A stretch of DNA of 64,000 nucleotides from the NCBI GenBank assembly GCA_022653675.1, contig JALCST010000011.1, positions 1 to 64,000 on the forward strand. The letters run 5' to 3'. The translations under genes were made by a program, and so were the position numbers. Under the pieces are notes generated by a model that saw nothing but the letters and a program-made list of their open reading frames with translations, made no database searches and was not told the DNA's origin. The first letter of the stretch is position 1, and each line of letters opens with the position of its first letter. The stretch comes from Bacteroidales bacterium (lineage in GTDB: Bacteria; Bacteroidota; Bacteroidia; Bacteroidales; UBA932). This document shows positions 1 to 7,576 of the stretch, one piece after another.

Positions 1-23
1 TTATTGATTGTCAGCATTGACAT
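1..23 (-). CDS. Possible start of a further gene downstream of pnuC (partial)
   Basis: On the minus strand an ATG lies 4 nt after the pnuC stop codon and opens a frame reading MSMLTIN before the window ends. The tight spacing fits another gene of the sufB-pnuC run. In many Bacteroidales pnuC is followed by a thiamine pyrophosphokinase gene, but seven codons cannot identify the product. It could also be a chance ATG. Confidence 0.35.
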
Positions 24-27
24 ATTT

Positions 28-708
28 TTATTGTTTGATGTCGGCCGCTTTGGCGGTCGTCGTAAGGTTATCGTTTTTATACTCTTTTCTCCATCCTGTG
101 AATCCGAAGATTGCTAGAATCAGGTAGGCAAGGCTTACGAGAGGAAGGAACAGTATGCCGGAAGCAAGGTAAAGGGCGATTTGCGTCGTATCGACTGCAA
201 ACCATACGATCCAGCATTCGAGATGCTTTTTTGCGGATAGCATTTGTGCGACCAGCATACCTACTGTGGCGAAGGCGTCGAGATAGGGATGGGGGTCGGG
301 CTGGAAAGCGTCAGGCCAGAAGCCCGGGCTTTCGCGCAGGAAAAGTCCCCAAAGCATTCCTATGAAGAGGATCATACCCGCCCAGAACCCGCGGTGCAGC
401 CAGTCCATCGTGGAAACTTTCAATGCCCCACCGGCCGTGGATTCGTCATCTTTCGGATGGGTCCAGCGCCAGTTGCCGTATATCGTGATCGCTATCGATA
501 TGGGCTGGAGAAGCATGCTCGAATAAAGATGCTTCTGCATGAACAGCATGAACAGAAGTACGTTGTATGCGTAACCAACGTAAAAGTTTGCCACCTTGCC
601 CTTGGCGGCGAGGAATACGCAGGCCAGGCCGGCTGCCACGGAAACCAGTTCCAGCCAGCTTACGCCGTAACCTGCAAGTGAAAAAACTATGTTGTCGATG
701 TCGAACAT
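28..708 (-). CDS. pnuC: PnuC-family vitamin-precursor transporter
   Basis: This is a 226-residue inner-membrane protein of the PnuC family, which facilitates uptake of nicotinamide riboside or related vitamins that are trapped by phosphorylation inside the cell. About seven hydrophobic segments are visible. Family signatures are NWRW near residue 79, the WIVWFAVD stretch near residue 168 and a final GWRKEY after the last helix. It lies 19 nt downstream of sufB on the same strand and may be cotranscribed with it. Bacteroidetes PnuC proteins next to thiamine genes are often thiamine transporters (PnuT), so the substrate could be thiamine or nicotinamide riboside. The family call is firm; the substrate is open. 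Confidence 0.88.
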   Translation of the reverse strand: MFDIDNIVFSLAGYGVSWLELVSVAAGLACVFLAAKGKVANFYVGYAYNVLLFMLFMQKHLYSSMLLQPISIAITIYGNWRWTHPKDDESTAGGALKVSTMDWLHRGFWAGMILFIGMLWGLFLRESPGFWPDAFQPDPHPYLDAFATVGMLVAQMLSAKKHLECWIVWFAVDTTQIALYLASGILFLPLVSLAYLILAIFGFTGWRKEYKNDNLTTTAKAADIKQ

Positions 709-727
709 GAGCCGGTTGTCAGATTGG

Positions 728-2173
728 TTATCCTATGCTTCCCTCCAGCGATACCTGGAGCAGTTTCTGCGCTTCAACGGCGAATTCCATCGGAAGCTTG
801 TTGAGCACTTCCTTGGCGTAGCCGTTTATTATCAGTCCTACCGCATTCTCCTCGGTTATGCCCCTTTGGCGGCAGTAGAACAGTTGGTCCTCGTTTATCT
901 TGCTGGTGGTTGCCTCGTGTTCGAGCACCGCGGTCCTGTTGTCGCTCTCTATCACGGGGAAGGTATGGGCGCCGCACTTGTCGCCGAGGAGCAGGCTGTC
1001 GCATTGGCTGAAGTTCCTCGCATTGGTTGCACCGGGAAGCATTTTGACCATACCTCGGTAGCTGTTCTGGCTGTGTCCGGCCGAAATGCCCTTGCTAATT
1101 ATGCGGCTGCGGGTGTTCTTTCCTATGTGTATCATCTTCGTGCCGGTATCCGCCTGCTGGTAATTGTTCGTGACGGCCACGCTGTAAAATTCGGAGACGC
1201 TGTTGTCCCCCTTGAGTATGGTGCTCGGATATTTCCAGGTTACTGCGCTGCCGGTCTCGACTTGAGTCCAGAAAAGGCGGCTGTTGTCACCCTTGCATAT
1301 GCCGCGTTTGGTTACGAGGTTCAATATCCCGCCCTTTCCGCTGGCGTCGCCCGGATACCAGTTCTGGACGGTGCTGTATTTCACTTCGGCATCCTTTTCG
1401 ACCACTATCTCCACTACGGCGGCATGCAATTGTGCTTCGCTTCGCATTGGAGCGGTGCAGCCTTCGAGGTAGCTTAGGTACGAGCCTTCGTCAGCCACGA
1501 TCAGGGTGCGTTCGAATTGCCCTGTGCCCAAGGCATTGATACGGAAGTAGCTGGAAAGTTCCATTGGACAGCGGATACCTTTCGGTATGTAACAGAATGA
1601 GCCGTCACCGAAGACGGCCGAATTCAATGCGGCGTAGAAGTTGTCGGCTATTGGTACGACCGTTGCGAGGTATTTCCTCACCAGATCCGGATAGTTATGG
1701 ACCGCCTCGTTGAAGCTGCAGAATATGATGCCCTTCTCCGCCAGGTTTTCCCGGAAGGTGGTCTTGACCGACACCGAGTCGAATACGGCGTCTACCGCTA
1801 CTCCGGCAAGTATGTTGCGCTCGTGAAGGGGAATGCCAAGCTTGTCGAACGTTTCGGCCACCTTGGGATCTATTTCCTTTTTCCCTTCGCCTGTATTTCT
1901 CTTTACGGGAGCCGCGTAATAACTTATGTCCTGGAAATCTATCGGGGGTACGGTGACGTGTCCCCAAGTCGGCGCCTTCATCTTTTGCCATTGGCGGAAA
2001 GCCTTGAGGCGGAATTCGAGAAGCCAATCAGGTTCTTCCTTCTTGGCCGAGATCTGATGTATTATGTTTTCGTCCAATCCCTTAGGGATGACGTCCTGTT
2101 CGACTTGAGTCACGAATCCCTCCTGGTATTCGTTAGCCGCTATTTCTTTCAGCAAATTATTTTTTTCTGACAT
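728..2173 (-). CDS. sufB: Fe-S cluster assembly scaffold SufB
   Basis: The 481-residue product is full length for SufB, the scaffold subunit of the SUF iron-sulfur assembly complex, which normally acts with the ATPase SufC and with SufD. Typical stretches are [14 protein letters not shown], the [15 protein letters not shown] segment and the C-terminal [20 protein letters not shown] and EHEATTSKI segments, which carry the cysteine and histidine region used for cluster binding. A -7 element TAACTTTG (minus strand, 2188-2181) lies 7 nt upstream of the ATG. Oddly, the next gene is pnuC and not sufC or sufD, so the usual sufBCD order is not seen here. Confidence 0.95.
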   Translation of the reverse strand: MSEKNNLLKEIAANEYQEGFVTQVEQDVIPKGLDENIIHQISAKKEEPDWLLEFRLKAFRQWQKMKAPTWGHVTVPPIDFQDISYYAAPVKRNTGEGKKEIDPKVAETFDKLGIPLHERNILAGVAVDAVFDSVSVKTTFRENLAEKGIIFCSFNEAVHNYPDLVRKYLATVVPIADNFYAALNSAVFGDGSFCYIPKGIRCPMELSSYFRINALGTGQFERTLIVADEGSYLSYLEGCTAPMRSEAQLHAAVVEIVVEKDAEVKYSTVQNWYPGDASGKGGILNLVTKRGICKGDNSRLFWTQVETGSAVTWKYPSTILKGDNSVSEFYSVAVTNNYQQADTGTKMIHIGKNTRSRIISKGISAGHSQNSYRGMVKMLPGATNARNFSQCDSLLLGDKCGAHTFPVIESDNRTAVLEHEATTSKINEDQLFYCRQRGITEENAVGLIINGYAKEVLNKLPMEFAVEAQKLLQVSLEGSIG

Positions 2174-2210
2174 TGCTCTGCAAAGTTAAACTATTTTGGC
2201 AAACCCTATT

Positions 2211-2241
2211 TTGACAAAATCTGGGATTGTATGTACATTTG
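2211..2241 (+). promoter_or_regulatory. Bacteroidetes-type promoter for the ThiL-like gene
   Basis: TTG at 2211-2213 and TACATTTG at 2234-2241 are separated by 20 nt, matching the -33/-7 consensus of the Bacteroidetes primary sigma factor. The predicted transcription start lies within a few nucleotides of the ATG at 2249, so the mRNA should be almost leaderless. The element also shows that the upstream in-frame ATG at 2231 is not the start. Confidence 0.7.
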
Positions 2242-2248
2242 TAGTGCT

Positions 2249-3268
2249 ATGACAGACAATATCAATAAATATACCGCCCTTGAAAGGCTTTACGAAGGGA
2301 CTGATTATGAGAATGGTCGGGAACTGACATTCGTGACGGGGGAATATGGAGGAACCGGTATGCAGTCGCTGCTGCTCGAAGGCGTTGATTTCGATCTTAC
2401 GTTTACCCCGCTAAAGCATTTGGGAAGGAAGGCAGTGCTGTCGGCCATAGGCGGGCTTTACGCGCAGTTATGCAAGCCCCGCGGCCTTTCGGTGGTGCTT
2501 GGGCTTTCCTCAAAGCTCTCTTTCGATAATGTCAGGGAACTTTGGTCCGGCATGGTATCGACTGCGAAAGAGCATGGGATCAAGGAGCTGCATCTGGATA
2601 TGAAGCCTTCTCTGACAGGCCTGGCTATTTCGCTCGATGCCGTCGGCGACCGCGTCATGGATTTCGCTCCGTTTGCCGACATGGACCTCGTATGTCTTTC
2701 CGGTAATGTCGGAGGAGCTTTTTTCGGGCAGCAGGTGCTCCTGCGTGAAAAAGAGGTTTATTCCAAAGCCGGCAATGCGGCTAAACAGCCGGATCTTACA
2801 CCTTATAAAAATGTAGTGGGTAATTTTCTCAGCCCTGTCATGTATACGGACGTGGTCGACAGGTTCAGGGAATTCGGTGTGACACCGACGGGCGGTGTTT
2901 TCCTTTCGGTCCCTCTTGCCAACGGTGTAAAGGAATTGCAGGGAAGGAGCGGGTTCGGCGTGAAAATCTATACCGACAGGATACCTCTCGACCCCGGGAC
3001 CGGGGAAGCTGCCGAAGAGTTTCATATGGATGCCATGACTGCTGCCTTGAACGGGGGCGACGATTACCGTTTTTTGTTTACCGTTCCCATAGGTCAGGTG
3101 GATACCTTGAAGAAGGATTTCCAGGATTATGACATAATAGGGCACCTTGCACGTCCTGAGGTCGGGGCGGTAGTGGTCGTCTCCGACGGGGTGGAACTGA
3201 AGCTTCGCGCCCAGGGTTATGCGGACGAACCGGACCCCGGGGACGATGCCCCGGAAATGGAAGTGTAA
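2249..3268 (+). CDS. ThiL/AIR synthase-like protein (divergent)
   Basis: This 339-residue protein has the layout of thiamine-monophosphate kinase (ThiL) and the PurM/AIR synthase fold. It shows LLEGVDFDLTFTPLKHLGRKA, equivalent to the VEGVHF...LGWKA stretch of ThiL, and a C-terminal LNGGDDYRFLFTVP equivalent to ALNGGEDYELLFT. The N-terminal GDDAA motif and the central GGD motif, which hold magnesium and ATP in true ThiL, are not recognisable. Bacteroidetes genomes often carry such AIR synthase-related proteins. It may be a specialised ThiL or a relative with another substrate. The start at 2249 is chosen because the upstream ATG lies inside the promoter. A threonine aldolase gene follows after 32 nt. 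Confidence 0.6.
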   Translation: MTDNINKYTALERLYEGTDYENGRELTFVTGEYGGTGMQSLLLEGVDFDLTFTPLKHLGRKAVLSAIGGLYAQLCKPRGLSVVLGLSSKLSFDNVRELWSGMVSTAKEHGIKELHLDMKPSLTGLAISLDAVGDRVMDFAPFADMDLVCLSGNVGGAFFGQQVLLREKEVYSKAGNAAKQPDLTPYKNVVGNFLSPVMYTDVVDRFREFGVTPTGGVFLSVPLANGVKELQGRSGFGVKIYTDRIPLDPGTGEAAEEFHMDAMTAALNGGDDYRFLFTVPIGQVDTLKKDFQDYDIIGHLARPEVGAVVVVSDGVELKLRAQGYADEPDPGDDAPEMEV

Positions 3269-3300
3269 ACGTTTACAAGCGTTTGAATAATAATAGTCAG

Positions 3301-4347
3301 ATGATATATTTCGATAGCGATTATCTCGAGGGTGCTCACCCCAAGGTGATCGAACTCCTTGGAAAGACAAATCTGGAACAGACCGTAGGATACGGTGAAG
3401 ACCCGTATTGCGAAGAGGCACGCGGCATAATAAGAAAACTCTGCACCGTTTCCGGACAGCCTTCCGATCCGGAGAAGATGGGGGTCCACTTCCTCATTGG
3501 CGGCACGCAAACCAATACGACGGTTATAGCATCGATCCTGAGACCTCACCAGGGCGTCCTATGTTGCCTGAGCGGCCACATCAACGTCCACGAATCGGGA
3601 GCCATCGAATCCACCGGGCACAAGGTGCTCGGAATCGCCGGCTCCGACGGAAAAATCTCCGCCGAAGAGGTACGGGAAGCATACGACGAACATTGGAACG
3701 ATGCGAACCACGAGCACATGGTACAACCAGGCATGGTTTACATATCGAACCCGACGGAATACGGGACGCTGTATTCTAAAAAAGAACTTACGGATCTCCA
3801 CGATACCTGCCGTGAGCTACACCTTCCTCTCTTTCTGGACGGGGCACGTCTCGGCTACGGCCTGATGTCCGATGCGAACGACTTGACCTTACCGGACCTG
3901 GCACGTCTCACGGACGTGTTCTATATAGGCGGAACAAAAGTGGGCGCTTTGTTCGGCGAGGCGGTTGTCATTACCGATCCGGCGTTGGATGTGGATTTCC
4001 GTTATATAATGAAGCAGCGCGGCGGAATGCTGGCCAAGGGCCGCCTTCTCGGATTGCAGTTCAAGGCCTTGCTCGAAGACGGGCTTTACTTCAGGATATC
4101 GAAGCATGCCGACGGGCTTGCAATTAAGCTTCGCGATGCATTCATAGGCGCCGGCTATCAGATGCTGATAGATTCGCCCACCAACCAGCAGTTCCCGATA
4201 TTGCCGGACGAAGTGATAGCGAAATTGCGGAGGAATTTCTCGTTCGAATTCTGGTCGAGGATTGATCCGACGCATTCGGCCGTTCGCTTCTGCACCAGCT
4301 GGTGTACACCAGAATCTTCGGTGGATGCTTTAATCGAAGCCCTTTAG
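3301..4347 (+). CDS. Low-specificity threonine aldolase family, PLP-dependent
   Basis: The 348-residue product belongs to the beta-eliminating lyase/threonine aldolase family, cytoplasmic PLP enzymes that cleave L-threonine or L-allo-threonine to glycine and acetaldehyde. Recognisable are the N-terminal FDSDYLEGAHPKV, LIGGTQTNT for phosphate binding, HINVHESGAIE, LFLDGARLGYG with the aspartate that contacts the PLP ring, and YIGGTKVGALFG with the Schiff-base lysine. ATG 3301 is preferred over an in-frame TTG at 3283. The gene ends 18 nt inside the convergent hydrolase gene. The family is clear; the stereospecificity is not readable. Confidence 0.88.
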   Translation: MIYFDSDYLEGAHPKVIELLGKTNLEQTVGYGEDPYCEEARGIIRKLCTVSGQPSDPEKMGVHFLIGGTQTNTTVIASILRPHQGVLCCLSGHINVHESGAIESTGHKVLGIAGSDGKISAEEVREAYDEHWNDANHEHMVQPGMVYISNPTEYGTLYSKKELTDLHDTCRELHLPLFLDGARLGYGLMSDANDLTLPDLARLTDVFYIGGTKVGALFGEAVVITDPALDVDFRYIMKQRGGMLAKGRLLGLQFKALLEDGLYFRISKHADGLAIKLRDAFIGAGYQMLIDSPTNQQFPILPDEVIAKLRRNFSFEFWSRIDPTHSAVRFCTSWCTPESSVDALIEAL

Positions 4348-4896
4348 TTTTTTCCAGAATCCGGAGCGGGAACTCAACGGATATTTGTGCCTGAAGTTGA
4401 AGCGTTGCCCCGAAGGTTCCCGTATGACCCTGTCGGCATGCGGTATGTCGCGGACTCTCGAACGGATGTCCAGAAAATTCAGAACGGGGTCGTCGGTATT
4501 GCGGTAATCCGTGACATCGATTCCCAAATCTTGCGGTACTTCGCATTTTTCAGGTTGGAACGTGTTTATGAAAACCGCTGCGTCCATATCGATTCCGCGG
4601 TTTGCCAGAGCTTCCATCATACCGCATGCGAATGCTCCTCCCATGCTGTGCGAAACGAACCTGAGAGGAAGTTTCGCATGAAGCAACGCGTTGCATTGGC
4701 TTTGGCATGCATACAGGTTTCCGTCCAGTATCCTTTTCAATGCTACGGAAAACATGTCGTAACCGACATTCGTGAAAAACGGCTCCTCTCCGTCGCCGAA
4801 ATATTCCAGGGCATCGGTTACGAAGCCTTTGCCCCAGTAGGCTTTTCCGCCTATTGGAGACCCGAATGCCAGCAACCCGTTCACGAATACTATCAT
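4330..4896 (-). CDS. Small alpha/beta-hydrolase-like protein
   Basis: The 188-residue protein has FVSHSMGG near residue 80, a GxSxG-type nucleophile elbow (here S-H-S-M-G) of the alpha/beta hydrolase fold. The N-terminal MIVFVNGLLAFGSP is a short hydrophobic strand that could start the core sheet. No signal peptide is evident, so it is likely cytoplasmic. It is shorter than most lipases, comparable to RBBP9/YdeN-type serine hydrolases, and no substrate can be inferred. A -7 element TAACTTTG (minus strand, 4911-4904) lies 7 nt upstream of the ATG. Its 3' end overlaps that of the threonine aldolase gene by 18 nt on the opposite strand. Confidence 0.6.
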   Translation of the reverse strand: MIVFVNGLLAFGSPIGGKAYWGKGFVTDALEYFGDGEEPFFTNVGYDMFSVALKRILDGNLYACQSQCNALLHAKLPLRFVSHSMGGAFACGMMEALANRGIDMDAAVFINTFQPEKCEVPQDLGIDVTDYRNTDDPVLNFLDIRSRVRDIPHADRVIREPSGQRFNFRHKYPLSSRSGFWKKLKGFD

Positions 4897-4990
4897 TACG
4901 TTGCAAAGTTAGCAAACGGTGGATATGTAAACCGAAAGGAGGAACATTTTTTCGGTTTTGAATTTAACTTTGTGCCTCCGTTCTGGACAA

Positions 4991-6187
4991 ATGAGAAAAA
5001 ATAAAAAGATAGCCGCCGGTTCGGCGATGGCATTCATACTGCTGATGGGTATCGTCAGCATGTTTTCGGATATGACCCACGAAGGGGCTTCGAGCGTGCT
5101 CGGTGCTTTTCTGAGCTTGGCGGGAGCAAGTGCCGCCGCCATCGGATTCACTTCCGGATTGGGCGAATTGGTGGGATATTCGCTGAGGCTCCTGACCGGC
5201 ATCGTCGCGGACAAGACCAAAAAATATTGGCCAATGGTTATTGTCGGTTATATAATCGACATGGCTGCTATCCCTGCGTTGGCGTTGATCCCTAAAGGCG
5301 GCTGGATGGCCGCCTGTTGCCTGATCATAATCGAACGTGCCGGCAAAGCCATAAAGAAGCCGGCGAAAGATACGCTGGTATCGTTCGCCGCAAGTCAGGA
5401 GGGTCAGGGAAAAGGATTTGCAATCCAGGAATTCCTAGACCAGATAGGCGCATTCATCGGACCCCTGATATTGTACGTAACTTTGAGCCTTAAAGGTGTC
5501 GTTGACCCGTTCGCATCGTATTCCATCTGCTTCGCCATACTCGGTATCCCTGCCGTGATAACAGTCGCCCTGGTGTTTTTCTCGAAGCGAAAGTTTCCTA
5601 ATCCGGAGAAATTCGAACCGGAAACCAAAAATGTGCAGCCGTTCAGGCTGAACAGGCAGTTCCTGCTTTATATCGTAGCCATAAGCCTGTTTGCAATGGG
5701 GTACGTTGATTTCAACCTCATAACTATGCATACGGCAAAACTGGGAATGATCGGTGAGAAGTCGCTTCCTTTACTTTATGCCTTGGCTATGGCGATAGAT
5801 GCCTTCTCGGCGCTTTTCTTCGGTTACCTATTCGATAAGATAGGGGTAAGGACGCTGGCAATTTCCACGGCCATAGCCGCCCCTTTCCCGTTCTTGATTT
5901 TCGGGACCACCGGTAAAACGGCATTGATAGTCGGTGTCGTTCTTTGGGGCATAGGCATGGGTGCCCAGGAATCCATAATGAAGAGCGCGGTGGGTGCCGT
6001 AGTTCCGAAAGCAGGACGTTCCACTGGTTTTGGTATATTCCAGACGGCTTTCGGCGTGTTCTGGTTCCTCGGCAGCTGGCTTATGGGAATTCTTTACGAC
6101 CACAACATCACCGCCATGATCATATTCTCCGTTGCCGCCCAACTCTCGGCGATCCCGTTCTACCTGTTGTCCGCAAGAAAGCATTGA
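4991..6187 (+). CDS. MFS transporter
   Basis: The 398-residue inner-membrane protein has about twelve hydrophobic segments and the cytoplasmic loop pattern of the major facilitator superfamily. LTGIVADKTKKYW, after the second helix, resembles the conserved GxxxDrxGrr loop, and the equivalent in the second half is LFGYLFDKIGVRT. The stretch ERAGKAIKKPAKDT resembles a subgroup often annotated as drug or permease-like carriers in Bacteroidetes. The substrate is not readable. ATG 4991 is preferred over the upstream 4958 start because TAACTTTG (4965-4972), a -7 element, lies between them. Confidence 0.8.
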   Translation: MRKNKKIAAGSAMAFILLMGIVSMFSDMTHEGASSVLGAFLSLAGASAAAIGFTSGLGELVGYSLRLLTGIVADKTKKYWPMVIVGYIIDMAAIPALALIPKGGWMAACCLIIIERAGKAIKKPAKDTLVSFAASQEGQGKGFAIQEFLDQIGAFIGPLILYVTLSLKGVVDPFASYSICFAILGIPAVITVALVFFSKRKFPNPEKFEPETKNVQPFRLNRQFLLYIVAISLFAMGYVDFNLITMHTAKLGMIGEKSLPLLYALAMAIDAFSALFFGYLFDKIGVRTLAISTAIAAPFPFLIFGTTGKTALIVGVVLWGIGMGAQESIMKSAVGAVVPKAGRSTGFGIFQTAFGVFWFLGSWLMGILYDHNITAMIIFSVAAQLSAIPFYLLSARKH

Positions 6188-6249
6188 TTTGCTTGGCGCA
6201 CGAACGATGCGTCATTTTATGAAGTTTCAAAACGAAATATATTCTTTCA

Positions 6250-6272
6250 TTATATAAGCTTTACTTATATAA
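6250..6272. repeat. AT-rich inverted repeat 1
   Basis: TTATATAAG (6250-6258) and CTTATATAA (6264-6272) form perfect 9-bp arms around a 5-nt loop, 63 nt past the MFS stop codon. No poly-T tract follows directly. It may be a weak transcript end or an operator. Confidence 0.5.
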
Positions 6273-6278
6273 ATAATC

Positions 6279-6322
6279 AATAATATTTTAAAAAAAGATA
6301 AATTTTATCTTAAAATATTATT
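6279..6322. repeat. AT-rich inverted repeat 2
   Basis: AATAATATTTTAA (6279-6291) and TTAAAATATTATT (6310-6322) are perfect 13-bp arms. A second inner match (GATAAA / TTTATC) extends the pairing after a bulge of A residues. It lies about 47 nt before the amidohydrolase start. All arms are A/T, so low complexity cannot be excluded. Confidence 0.5.
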
Positions 6323-6368
6323 AAAGTAAATATTTTGTTATAATTTTACGAAATAAAAAAATATAGTC

Positions 6369-7556
6369 ATGAGTTCGACAATCAAAAATAAAATCGTCGC
6401 CGCCTTGGCGATCGCAGCTTTTGTCTTTTCCGGAAGCATACCGGCTTTTGCCCAATCTTCCAAACACAAATCCTCTAGGAAGGGGAAACAGGTCACGGCC
6501 CAATTGACAATGGAACCTACGCAGCCGGCGGGATGGAAATCCCCGGATACCGCCAAGCTTTATCCGGATACCTGTGCCGACCGCTCTTCCGAACCATATG
6601 TTTCGAGATATCCTGACATACCGATAATAGATGCGCACACCCATGCCGCCGGCAAATGTTCAACCGTGAAGAGCTATTTGAGAGTAAGCGAAATAATAAA
6701 GAAAGAATATCATTCCGACCTGGCTTGCTGGATCAATCTCGACAAATGGGTGGATCCCATAACGTCTGTGGATTCCATCGTGAAAGCTTCCGACTGTAGA
6801 ATGCTGTGTTCTTTCGGGGACTATGACGTCCATATATACACGGCAAGAGAGATAGCCCAAAAAAAGAAGGAAGGATACTTGGGATGCAAATTTTGGTTCG
6901 GTCCGTATTACAGGCGCATGACCGACAGTACACATCTTATTAAATATATAGATGACCCGCGTCTTGCCACGATGTTCAAGGCGATGGAAAAGTCCGGTAT
7001 GCCGATGACTTCGCTGCATATCGCGGACCCCAACGGCCCTTTTTCCGACAGAGGCGAATGGTGCGCCGATCCGGTTTTTTTCTGGGGACAGATAAGGTCG
7101 CTTGAGAATGTGGTCAGGAAATATCCAAAGCTTACCTTCGTCATTGCTCACGGCGCGTGGTTGAATAACCAGGATGCCCAACTGGATTATATGAGATACC
7201 TTCTGGATACGTATCCCAATTTATATATCGACATAGCAGCGACTTTCCAGTATTATCGTTTGCTGGACCGCAATAACCTGCGCGACTTCATGATAAGGTA
7301 TGCCGACAGGATAATCTACGGTACCGACGTATCCGACGAAAGCGAGGGGGATCCGGAGGGAATAGCCGCCCGGTATGCAAGGACCTTCAGGATCCTGGAA
7401 ACGGCCGATACCGTCAAAGGAGGTGGCTTTTTCAGCGGTGCCGATGTGAAGGGGCTCAACCTTCCGCGTGTGGTCCTTGAAAGGATCTATTACAAAAACG
7501 TACTAAGAATTTATTCGCTTTCGTTGAAAGACGGTAAGCTGATTATGGAGAAATAA
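6369..7556 (+). CDS. Secreted amidohydrolase (amidohydrolase-2 type)
   Basis: The 395-residue protein starts with a Sec signal peptide ending near PAFAQ (residue 29), so it is exported to the periplasm or beyond. The mature part is a metal-dependent TIM-barrel hydrolase of the amidohydrolase-2 type: PIIDAHTHAAG carries the first-strand HxH metal ligands, LGCKFWF and SLHIADP follow, FVIAHGAW gives a further histidine ligand and IIYGTDVSDES the last-strand aspartate. The substrate cannot be read; relatives decarboxylate aromatic acids or hydrolyse lactones. It lies alone behind two AT-rich inverted repeats and converges on the acyltransferase gene. Confidence 0.75.
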   Translation: MSSTIKNKIVAALAIAAFVFSGSIPAFAQSSKHKSSRKGKQVTAQLTMEPTQPAGWKSPDTAKLYPDTCADRSSEPYVSRYPDIPIIDAHTHAAGKCSTVKSYLRVSEIIKKEYHSDLACWINLDKWVDPITSVDSIVKASDCRMLCSFGDYDVHIYTAREIAQKKKEGYLGCKFWFGPYYRRMTDSTHLIKYIDDPRLATMFKAMEKSGMPMTSLHIADPNGPFSDRGEWCADPVFFWGQIRSLENVVRKYPKLTFVIAHGAWLNNQDAQLDYMRYLLDTYPNLYIDIAATFQYYRLLDRNNLRDFMIRYADRIIYGTDVSDESEGDPEGIAARYARTFRILETADTVKGGGFFSGADVKGLNLPRVVLERIYYKNVLRIYSLSLKDGKLIMEK

Positions 7557-7576
7557 TATAAGCCCTAAGTCCCGGT

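Noticed and set aside
689..1477. 262-codon plus-strand ORF opposite sufB
   Set aside because: It lies antisense to a complete SufB sequence with strong family motifs; its translation shows no family signature.
6250..6322. Standard Rho-independent terminators after the MFS gene
   Set aside because: The arms are all or nearly all A/T and no T-run follows the stems, so I list them only as inverted repeats.
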